From assembly GCA_023417885.1 (NCBI GenBank), contig JAEZED010000009.1, positions 1-7,134 of the forward strand: a stretch of 7,134 nucleotides of DNA, in the 5' to 3' direction. The stretch comes from Planctomycetota bacterium (GTDB lineage Bacteria > Planctomycetota > Phycisphaerae > Tepidisphaerales > Tepidisphaeraceae). The translations under genes and the position numbers were made by a program. The first letter of the stretch is position 1; each line of letters opens with the position of its first letter. This document shows positions 1-5,346 of the stretch, one piece after another. The notes beneath the pieces were generated by a model. That model was not told the origin of the DNA, did not search any database, and saw only the letters and a program-made list of their open reading frames with translations.

Positions 1-815
1 ACCCCCCGGCTTGGCCCGCCCCGCCCGTGGACATCCAAGCGCCCGCGGCCGCGGAAGGGAAAGTCCAACTCGTCGCGGTGCCAGATCTGGAAGACGATGA
101 CGTCGTGCCGCGCGTGCCGGAAGTGCGCCAACCCCCGCAGGAGATCGGCCGGCGTGTCGAAACAGTCGGAGAGCAGGATGACCAGGCCGCGGCGGTGGAG
201 CTTGGGGGCCAACTCGTGGAAAATCTGCCCGAGCGCCGTCTCGCCGCCGGTGCGGCAGGAGGTCATGGCGTCCAGGAGGATGCTGAGGTGGCGCGGGCTG
301 GCGCGCGGGGGGATGTGCGTGCGCACGTGGGTGTCGAAGGTAACGAGCCCCACGCCGTCCTGCTGGCGGAGCATGAGGTAGCTCAGGCAGGCCGCCAGGC
401 GAATCGCGTACTGCTGCTTGGAAAGGGTCGAGGAAGCGGTGCGGCGCCGCGACGAGGGGAGCAGCGCGCGCAAGCCGCCGACGGCGTCATCGGCGCGCCG
501 GCCCGCGGCTTCGTCGCTTGCGCCGTACTGCATCGATCCGGAGCAATCCAGCAGCAGCGTTGCGCGGAGGTTCGTCTCCTCCTCGAACTCGCGCACGTAG
601 AAGCGGTCGGTCTTGCCGTAGATCTTCCAGTCGAGCCCTCGCAGGTCGTCGCCGGCGACGTAAGGGCGGTGCTGCTTGAACTCGACGCTGTTTCCCTTGT
701 GCGGCGAGCGGTGCAGCCCGGCGACGAACCCTTCCACGACGCCGCGCGCCAGCACCTGGAGGCTCCCGACCTGCCGGAGGTCGTCCGGCGTGAGGATGTC
801 GGTGAGGTTGGGCAT
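1..815 (-). CDS. DUF58 domain protein with vWA-like fold (3' end outside window)
   Basis: This is a DUF58-family protein, known as the usual partner of MoxR ATPases and presumed to act in assembly or maturation of cell-envelope or metalloprotein complexes; its exact role is unknown. The window shows 271 codons from ATG 813-815, and the C-terminus is cut by the left edge. The DUF58 signature is clear: an N-V-E-F-type segment and R-P-Y at about residues 43-52, then AGDDLRGLDW at 54-63. A vWA-like strand LLLDCSGSM follows at 87-95, giving a MIDAS-type D90-x-S92-x-S94 set. TGGET lies at 189-193 and LLSDCFD at 214-220. No hydrophobic segment is seen, so it is probably cytosolic. The start is the only ATG in this part of the frame and fits family N-termini, but no Shine-Dalgarno sequence precedes it. 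It lies 65 bp downstream of moxR and is probably co-transcribed. The last visible residues after FPF (253-271) are unusually Gly/Arg-rich. Confidence 0.92.
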   Translation of the reverse strand, partial: MPNLTDILTPDDLRQVGSLQVLARGVVEGFVAGLHRSPHKGNSVEFKQHRPYVAGDDLRGLDWKIYGKTDRFYVREFEEETNLRATLLLDCSGSMQYGASDEAAGRRADDAVGGLRALLPSSRRRTASSTLSKQQYAIRLAACLSYLMLRQQDGVGLVTFDTHVRTHIPPRASPRHLSILLDAMTSCRTGGETALGQIFHELAPKLHRRGLVILLSDCFDTPADLLRGLAHFRHARHDVIVFQIWHRDELDFPFRGRGRLDVHGRGGPSRG

Positions 816-880
816 GGGAATCGGGAGGGTGATTCTCGCCGGGGCAGATGGCGACCGCAGGCAGCAAGGCCGCCTGCCTC

Positions 881-1903
881 TCAGATCGCGCGGGCCGGGG
901 CGTTCTGGCGCGCCGCCTGGAGCAGCCGGGAGACGAGGTCCTCGACCGTCACGCCCTCGGCCTCGGCGTTGAAAGTGGGGACGATGCGGTGCCGGAGCAC
1001 CGGGAGGGCCAGCGCCTCCACATCGCCGATGCTCACGTGGTAGCGCCCGTGGAGCAGCGCGCGCACCTTCGCCGAGACGAGCAGCGCCTGCCCCGCGCGC
1101 GGGCCGGGCCCCCAGTCGATGAAGTTGGTCACGAACGCCGGCGCCTCGGGTGTGCCGGGGCGGCTCTTGCGCACGAGATCGAGCACGAAGTCGGTCACGT
1201 GCCGTGGAACCGGCACCTTCCGCGCCGTCGCCTGCGCTTCGAGGATCTGCGGCCCGGTGATCACCGGCTGCGGCGCCTCGATCGGGTCGCCGGTCGTGCG
1301 CTCCAGGATCAGCCGCTCCTGCTCGCGATCGGGATAATCCACCTTCACGTGAAAGAGGAACCGGTCGCGCTGCGCTTCGGGCAGCGGATACGTCCCCTCC
1401 TGCTCGATCGGGTTCTGCGTCGCCAGCACGAAGAAGGGCTCGCCCAGCCGGCGCGTCTGCCCGCCCACCGTCACGCTGTGCTCCTGCATCGCCTCCAGCA
1501 GCGCTGCCTGCGTCTTGGGGGGCGTGCGGTTGATCTCGGCCGCAAGGATCACCTGCGCGAAGAGCGGCCCGGGCTCGAAGATGAGCCGGCGGTGCCCGGT
1601 GGTGGGATCCTCCTGGATGATGTCGGTCCCGGTGATGTCCGCGGGCATCAGGTCGGGTGTGAACTGGATGCGCCGGAACGGCAGATCCATCGCGTCGGCG
1701 AGGCTGCGGATCAGCAGCGTCTTGGCCAGCCCCGGCACGCCTTCCAGTAAGCAGTGCCCGCGCGCCAGCACCGCGATCATGAGCTGCTCGATCACGTCGT
1801 CCTGACCGACGATGACCTTCTCCAGCTCCTCGCGAATCGTGCGATAGGCGCCCACCAGCCGGCGCGCGTTCTCCAGGTCCTGCGGATCGGGATCTTGGTT
1901 CAT
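881..1903 (-). CDS. moxR: MoxR-family AAA+ ATPase
   Basis: This is a 340-residue MoxR-type AAA+ ATPase, a normal length for the family. Such proteins are chaperone-like ATPases that act with DUF58/vWA partners on complex assembly. Visible motifs are Walker A GVPGLAKT at 55-62, the Walker B region VILAAE at 118-123 followed by INRTPPKTQAALLEAMQE, sensor 1 ATQNP at 161-165 (N164), the arginine-finger segment EAQRDRF at 176-182, and a sensor 2-like GPGPRA at 265-270. The C-terminal lid domain follows. There is no signal or membrane segment, so it is cytosolic. Walker B reads A-A-E where most MoxR proteins read A-D-E: the Mg-coordinating Asp position is Ala122 (codon GCC), while the catalytic Glu123 is kept. 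The NRTPPKTQ wording is one I associate with planctomycetes. The start ATG 1901-1903 has a weak purine-rich leader (GAGTGAG). It is the first visible gene of a minus-strand operon with the DUF58 gene. Confidence 0.96.
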   Translation of the reverse strand: MNQDPDPQDLENARRLVGAYRTIREELEKVIVGQDDVIEQLMIAVLARGHCLLEGVPGLAKTLLIRSLADAMDLPFRRIQFTPDLMPADITGTDIIQEDPTTGHRRLIFEPGPLFAQVILAAEINRTPPKTQAALLEAMQEHSVTVGGQTRRLGEPFFVLATQNPIEQEGTYPLPEAQRDRFLFHVKVDYPDREQERLILERTTGDPIEAPQPVITGPQILEAQATARKVPVPRHVTDFVLDLVRKSRPGTPEAPAFVTNFIDWGPGPRAGQALLVSAKVRALLHGRYHVSIGDVEALALPVLRHRIVPTFNAEAEGVTVEDLVSRLLQAARQNAPARAI

Positions 1904-2100
1904 GGCTCACTCAGTAGACGCGCCGCCGACAGGGGAGTTGCGAGATCGCGGGCCCGCGTCCGGCCGTGGCCGACCGGTCAGTCTCCGCCTTCCATGGCAC
2001 CGATCCGCGATGAGCACTGGCGCTTGAAGCGCCCGATCCCTCTCCGGCTACACTCTCGGCGGCTTGCTGCCGAACGTCCCCCTTCCAAGGCCCAGATCAT
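1904..2100. promoter_or_regulatory. Divergent intergenic region between moxR and the S9A peptidase gene
   Basis: This 197-bp region should carry the outward promoters of both flanking genes. It contains an 8-bp perfect palindrome GACCGGTC at 1972-1979, next to an inverted CGGCC/GGCCG pair at 1961-1972. These could be a protein-binding site, but short GC palindromes are expected by chance in DNA this GC-rich. I see no small gene here. Confidence 0.4.
2024..2054 (+). promoter_or_regulatory. Candidate sigma70-type promoter for the S9A peptidase gene
   Basis: A -35-like TTGAAG (2024-2029) and a -10-like TACACT (2049-2054) are separated by 19 bp, slightly longer than optimal. Transcription would start near 2061 and leave a leader of about 40 nt before the ATG at 2101, with a weak AAGG Shine-Dalgarno at 2087-2090. 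This rests on motif similarity only. Confidence 0.35.
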
Positions 2101-4341
2101 ATGCAGCTTCGCGCCCCGCTGATAACCGCTCTTCTGCTCCTGGTCCCCCTCGGCTGCACCGGCGATGAGGGTGGCCTCACGCGGGCTTCGGGCGATCGAC
2201 TCCCCGCCGCAAACGATCCCCGCGACGGGCGACTCCTCCCGCCCGACGCGCTGCGCCAGCCCACCATGACGAGCGTCCACGGCGAGGCGCGCGTGGACGA
2301 GTACGCCTGGATGCGCGACCGCGAACATCCGCGCCTCATCCAGTACCTCGAGGCCGAGAACGACTACGCCCGCCGCGCCATGGCGCATACCGAGGCGCTC
2401 CAGGAGACGCTGTACGAGGAGATCGTCTCCCGCATCAAGCAGACCGACCTCAGTGTCCCTTACCGCAAGGGAGACTGGTACTACTACTCCCGCACCGTCG
2501 AGGGGCAGAACTACCCGATCCTGGCGCGCAAGCATGGAAGCCTCGACGCCGACGAGCAGGTCATGCTCGACCTCAACCAGCTCGCCCAGGGCCGCGAATA
2601 TGTCGGCCTCGGCGGCAGCGACGTCAGCCCCGACCAGAATCTCCTGGCCTATTCCGTCGACTTCACCGGCTCGGAGCTCTACGACGTCTACGTGAAGAAC
2701 CTCGCCACCGGCGAGACCGACGGCCCCATCCTCAGCGGCATCGCCGGCGGCGTCGAATGGGCCGCCGACGACGCGACCCTCTTCTACAGCCGGCGCGACG
2801 AAAGCCATCGCCCCCACCAGGTCTGGCGTCACACGCTTGGGGCCGGCGCGGAGGACGTGCTCATCCACGACGAGCCCGACCCGCTCTTCTTCGCGTTCGC
2901 CGCCAAGACGCTCGACGAGCAGTACATCCTCTTCGGCAGCTTCGGGAAGACCAGCACCGAGTGGCGCTTCATCCCCGCCGATCAGCCCGACGCCGAGCCG
3001 CGCCTCATCGCGCGGCGCCGGCCCAACATCCGCTACTTCGTCGATCATCACCCGCGCGGCCCCGCCGACCCGGCGGGCGACGCCGGCGGCACCTTCCTCA
3101 TCCTCACCGACGAGAACGCCCCCAACTTCAAGCTCGTCAGCGCCCCCGTCGCCGATCCCTCGCCCGCCAACTGGGCCGACGTCGTCCCGCACGACCCGGA
3201 CGTCTTCATCGACGACTTCACCGTCTTCCGCGACCACATCGTCCTATCCGAGCGCCGCGGCGGATTCACCGCCGCCCGCGTGGTCGCCCTCGACGACCAG
3301 GGAAACATCGGCGCGCAGCGCCTGATCGAACTGCCCGAGCAGGTCGCCACCATCTTCCCCGACACCAACGCCGAATTCGACGCCGACACCTTCCGCTTCA
3401 GCTACACCTCCTACATCACCCCCGAGAGCATCTACGACTACGACCTCGCCACCGGCGAGCGCACCCTCCTGAAGCGCCAGGAAGTGCTCGGCGGATACGA
3501 CCCCGCGCAGTACGAGACCGGCGTCACCTGGGCCACCGCCGAAGACGGCACGCGCATCCCCGTCAGCTACGTGCATCGCGCCGGCATCAGCCGCGACGGC
3601 GCGAATCCCACGCTCCTCACCGGCTACGGCAGCTACGGGGCCAGCTCCGATCCCTACTTCTCCGTCGCCCGTCTTTCCCTGCTGGATCGCGGCGTCGTCT
3701 TCGCAACCGCCCACGTGCGCGGCGGGGGGGAGATGGGCCGCCACTGGAAGGAGCAGGGGAAGCTGGGCGTCAAGATGAACACCTTCACCGACTTCATCGC
3801 CGCGGCGGAGCATCTCGCGAGCGAGGGGTTCACCGCGCCCGACCGCCTGGCCATCGAGGGCGCCAGCGCCGGCGGGCTGCTGGTGGGCGCGGTGATCAAC
3901 ATGCGCCCCGACCTCTTCACCGCCGCCGTCGCCGATGTGCCCTTCGTCGACGTCGTCAACACCATGCTCGACCCGACGATCCCGCTCACCACCTTCGAGT
4001 ACGAGGAGTGGGGCGACCCGCGCGACCCGGAGCAGTACGCCTGGATGAAGGCCTACTCCCCCTACGACAACGTCCGCCCGCAGGCCTACCCGGACCTCCT
4101 CGTTCTGGCGGGACTCAACGACCCGCGCGTCGGCTACTGGGAGCCGGCCAAGTGGGTCGCGCGCCTGCGCGACGCGAAGCAGGGCGACTCGACGCTGATC
4201 CTGAAGACGAACATGGACGCCGGCCACGGCGGCGCCAGCGGCCGCTACGACGCCATCCGCGAACTCGCCTACGTCTACGCCTTCATCCTCGACCAGCTCA
4301 TGAGGGAAGGACCTCTCACTCCTTCGAGACAGCCACTTTGA
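2101..4341 (+). CDS. ptrB: S9A family serine peptidase, oligopeptidase B type, probable lipoprotein
   Basis: This 746-residue protein belongs to prolyl oligopeptidase family S9A, and its motifs match oligopeptidase B, which cuts short peptides after Arg or Lys. The N-terminal part (about 60-465) is the seven-bladed propeller region, with the family segments DEYAWMRD, YLEAENDYA and RIKQTDLSVPYRKG. The alpha/beta hydrolase domain begins near 470. The triad is Ser589 in GASAGG, Asp674 in NDPRVGYWEPAKW and His709 in AGHGGASGRYD. Tyr509 in GYGSYG is the likely oxyanion residue. Glu633 and Glu635 in FEYEEWG match the acidic residues linked to Arg/Lys preference in oligopeptidase B. Residues 1-19 form a hydrophobic signal ending VPLGC, so Cys19 could be lipidated, although Pro at -3 is atypical for a lipobox. 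Export would set it apart from cytosolic E. coli PtrB. Its last codons overlap the convergent HTH gene by 26 bp. Confidence 0.95.
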   Translation: MQLRAPLITALLLLVPLGCTGDEGGLTRASGDRLPAANDPRDGRLLPPDALRQPTMTSVHGEARVDEYAWMRDREHPRLIQYLEAENDYARRAMAHTEALQETLYEEIVSRIKQTDLSVPYRKGDWYYYSRTVEGQNYPILARKHGSLDADEQVMLDLNQLAQGREYVGLGGSDVSPDQNLLAYSVDFTGSELYDVYVKNLATGETDGPILSGIAGGVEWAADDATLFYSRRDESHRPHQVWRHTLGAGAEDVLIHDEPDPLFFAFAAKTLDEQYILFGSFGKTSTEWRFIPADQPDAEPRLIARRRPNIRYFVDHHPRGPADPAGDAGGTFLILTDENAPNFKLVSAPVADPSPANWADVVPHDPDVFIDDFTVFRDHIVLSERRGGFTAARVVALDDQGNIGAQRLIELPEQVATIFPDTNAEFDADTFRFSYTSYITPESIYDYDLATGERTLLKRQEVLGGYDPAQYETGVTWATAEDGTRIPVSYVHRAGISRDGANPTLLTGYGSYGASSDPYFSVARLSLLDRGVVFATAHVRGGGEMGRHWKEQGKLGVKMNTFTDFIAAAEHLASEGFTAPDRLAIEGASAGGLLVGAVINMRPDLFTAAVADVPFVDVVNTMLDPTIPLTTFEYEEWGDPRDPEQYAWMKAYSPYDNVRPQAYPDLLVLAGLNDPRVGYWEPAKWVARLRDAKQGDSTLILKTNMDAGHGGASGRYDAIRELAYVYAFILDQLMREGPLTPSRQPL

Positions 4342-4606
4342 TCAAGTATTCTTCGACACTCAGGCCCTCGGCGTCCGCGGCGGCCTGGATGGCGTCGGCG
4401 ACGACCCGGCGAACGAAGAGCCCCTTCACTTCGTCGCAGTTGTCATCGAGTGCCCGCTGAAACTCGTCCACGCGCGCGAAGCCGAAGGCGCGTGCGAGGC
4501 CCCACCACGTCTGCGGTTGTCCGGACAGGACCTCCATCGACTCAAGGCGACGGATCTGCGACACCGACAGCTGGGCGGCGTCGGCAAGCTCCTTCTGCCC
4601 CCACAT
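4316..4606 (-). CDS. XRE-type helix-turn-helix protein, N-terminally truncated by an in-frame stop
   Basis: This 96-codon frame begins with MWGQKELADAAQLSVSQIRR, the second half of helix 1 and the recognition helices of a Cro/C1 (XRE) HTH. A helical C-terminal part follows, including DAIQAAADAEGLSVEEYL at about 71-88. As it stands, the first half of helix 1 is missing. The codon before AGG-ATG is TAG (4610-4612), and the codons upstream of that TAG encode a matching helix 1 start in the same frame (see 4607-4651). Two readings are possible: a pseudogene broken by one nonsense change, or a shortened protein made by re-initiation at ATG 4604-4606, three bases after the TAG. Its regulatory target is unknown and no toxin partner is visible nearby. 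The 3' end overlaps the peptidase gene tail-to-tail (4316-4341). Confidence 0.7.
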   Translation of the reverse strand: MWGQKELADAAQLSVSQIRRLESMEVLSGQPQTWWGLARAFGFARVDEFQRALDDNCDEVKGLFVRRVVADAIQAAADAEGLSVEEYLIKVAVSKE

Positions 4607-4651
4607 CCTCTACAATCTCATCTGTCGCAAAGCGTTGCCGTGGCTCATCAT
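4607..4651 (-). pseudogene. Severed N-terminal segment of the XRE HTH gene, ending in an amber codon
   Basis: Minus-strand codons from ATG 4649-4651 read MMSHGNALRQMRL, then TAG (4610-4612), AGG, and the ATG of the downstream HTH frame, all in one phase. Read through, the stretch LRQMRL-stop-RMWGQKELA aligns residue for residue, without a gap, with the XRE consensus L-R-x-L-R-x-x-R-x-x-(S/T)-Q-x-E-L-A. The stop falls at a variable helix 1 position, so a single base change would restore an intact gene of about 110 residues spanning 4316-4651 (or 4316-4648 from the second ATG). This is direct sequence reading; the claim of decay rather than re-initiation is inference. Confidence 0.65.
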
Positions 4652-4654
4652 CCT

Positions 4655-4660
4655 TATGTA
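4655..4660 (-). promoter_or_regulatory. Candidate -10 element of the HTH gene, placed for a near-leaderless transcript
   Basis: On the minus strand TACATA (4660 to 4655) is followed by AGG and then the tandem ATG codons at 4651 and 4648. A transcript starting about 7 nt after this element would begin at or near the second ATG, giving a leaderless message. The matching -35 (TCGAAA, 17 bp upstream) is weak. The motif is short and the call is tentative. Confidence 0.25.
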
Positions 4661-4738
4661 TCGCAGTCGGCGGCGGATTTCGACGCGCGACAAGGCCCGC
4701 CTTGGCCAGGTCCACGGCTCACTGGACCAGTCAGGGGT

Positions 4739-4813
4739 CCAACTGAGGCAGCGCCCGTGCCTTGTGGCCCCCCCGGGTGGCGCTCGAACCGGCGATTTTA
4801 AGAGCCACAAATC
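4739..4813. repeat. Left ~75-bp direct repeat flanking the 21-bp tandem array
   Basis: This copy starts CCAACTG and includes GCGCCCGTG and CCTTG. After a diverged GC-rich middle it ends in GCGATTTTA (4792-4800), GAGCC and AAATC (4809-4813). The same blocks appear in the same order at 5086-5155. The right copy lacks five bases near the start, has one extra G, and shows A-to-T and AC-to-G changes near the end. The terminal part holds a GATTT/AAATC inverted repeat, with a 10-nt loop here. A 7-bp inverted pair TTGTGGC/GCCACAA (4762-4768, 4804-4810) is present only in this copy. Confidence 0.65.
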
Positions 4814-4829
4814 ATGGACTGCGTCGGTG

Positions 4830-5080
4830 GGGCCATGGACTCAGTCACTGGTGCCAGCGACTGCGCCACTGGTGCCAGCGACTGCGCCAGTGGGGCCAGT
4901 AACTGCGCCAGTGGGGCCAGCAACTGCGCCAGTGGGGCCAGCGACTGCGCCAGGGGGCCAGCGACTGCGCCAGTGGGGCCAGCGACTGCGCCAGTGGGGC
5001 CAGCGACTCAGTCGGTGGGGCCAGCGACTCAGTCAGTGGGGCCAGCGGCTCAGTCAGTTGGGCCAGCGACTGAAGTGCTG
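4830..5080. repeat. 21-bp tandem repeat array (minisatellite), 12 units
   Basis: Twelve head-to-tail units cover 251 bp. All are 21 bp except the sixth (4935-4954), which lacks one T. Every unit begins G(G/T)GCCA and most continue GCGACT. Type A units end in GCGCCAGTG or a close variant (units 2-8, 4851-4996). Type B units end in CAGTCAGTG or a close variant (unit 1 at 4830-4850 and units 9-11 at 4997-5059). Unit 12 (5060-5080) is diverged. Degenerate partial copies flank the array at 4811-4829 and 5081-5101. Type A units contain ACTG-CGC-CAGT, a small hairpin, and type B units contain the palindrome GACTCAGTC. The plus strand could be read as a heptapeptide repeat (GASDCAS), but the 20-bp unit shifts the frame and no ribosome-binding site precedes it, so I treat the array as non-coding. 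Confidence 0.93.
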
Positions 5081-5085
5081 GCCCA

Positions 5086-5155
5086 CCAACTGCGCCCGTG
5101 GCCTTGCCGCCCCCGCGCCGCGGCCCTCTGGCCAGCGATTTTATGAGCCGAAATC
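5086..5155. repeat. Right ~70-bp direct repeat flanking the 21-bp tandem array
   Basis: This is the diverged second copy of the segment at 4739-4813. The shared blocks are CCAACTG, CGCCCGTG, CCTTG, GCGATTTTA (5135-5143), GAGCC and AAATC (5151-5155). The terminal GATTT/AAATC inverted repeat is kept with a 9-nt loop instead of 10. The two copies start 347 bp apart and enclose the tandem array. Confidence 0.65.
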
Positions 5156-5346
5156 TCCGCCGCGCATATCAGCTTCAGCGCCTCCTTTGTTATCGCGCCC
5201 GAAAAACAGAAGCGTAAACCGCCCGGCACGCCACGCCGAAGCAAGGAGCACAGCGGCGATGCGGTGGCGAGTTGGTCGGCACGGCTGGTTCCGTCACTCC
5301 CCTGACGGTGCTCTACGCGCCGGGCCGCGGCAGAGGTGGCGCCGGG
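5156..5346. other. Intergenic sequence with no gene seen
   Basis: This is the rest of the roughly 700-bp gene-poor stretch, downstream of the large minus-strand gene. Short open frames on both strands lack ribosome-binding sites and recognisable protein character. The only structure found is the hairpin at 5291-5308. Confidence 0.5.
5291..5308 (-). terminator. Possible terminator hairpin after the TPR-like gene (no U-tract)
   Basis: CCGTCA (5291-5296) and TGACGG (5303-5308) form a perfect 6-bp stem around a 6-nt loop, about 40 bp past the TAG of the minus-strand gene at 5347. The following minus-strand bases are AACC rather than a T-run. A classical intrinsic terminator is therefore not supported. 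It may be a weak terminator or a 3'-end stabilising hairpin. Confidence 0.3.

Noticed and set aside
3..59. Possible frameshift near the left edge of the DUF58 gene, because residues after FPF are Gly/Arg-rich
   Set aside because: Neither alternative frame looks more like the family, and too few residues remain before the edge to judge.
27..1750. Plus-strand open frames opposite the DUF58 and moxR genes (27-1043 and 848-1750)
   Set aside because: They are antisense shadows of well-supported minus-strand genes.
2757..4460. Long plus-strand open frame over the peptidase gene, and minus-strand frames at 1978-3237 and 3244-4227
   Set aside because: Their compositions are skewed (Arg/His/Pro-rich or Val/Gly/Ala-rich), and the peptidase frame carries all catalytic motifs.
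4316..4651. Toxin-antitoxin pair involving the HTH gene
   Set aside because: No toxin-like gene lies next to it: the neighbours are the convergent peptidase and the non-coding repeat region.
4762..4810. tRNA-like remnant on the minus strand (GGTTCGAGC, a CTCTTAA loop-like string, and a 7-bp inverted pair TTGTGGC/GCCACAA)
   Set aside because: The T-stem does not pair, the stem around CTCTTAA has a 10-nt loop instead of 7, there is no D arm, and the total span is only 49 nt. The right-hand repeat copy does not keep GGTTCGA.
4830..5080. CRISPR array
   Set aside because: The units are directly adjacent with no unique spacers, the period is only 21 bp, and no cas genes are present.
4814..5146. 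Open frame of 110 codons on the plus strand with heptapeptide repeats (GASDCAS)
   Set aside because: It is a by-product of 21-bp units lacking stops. The 20-bp unit shifts the repeat into a different heptapeptide, no ribosome-binding site is present, and the ends do not look like protein.
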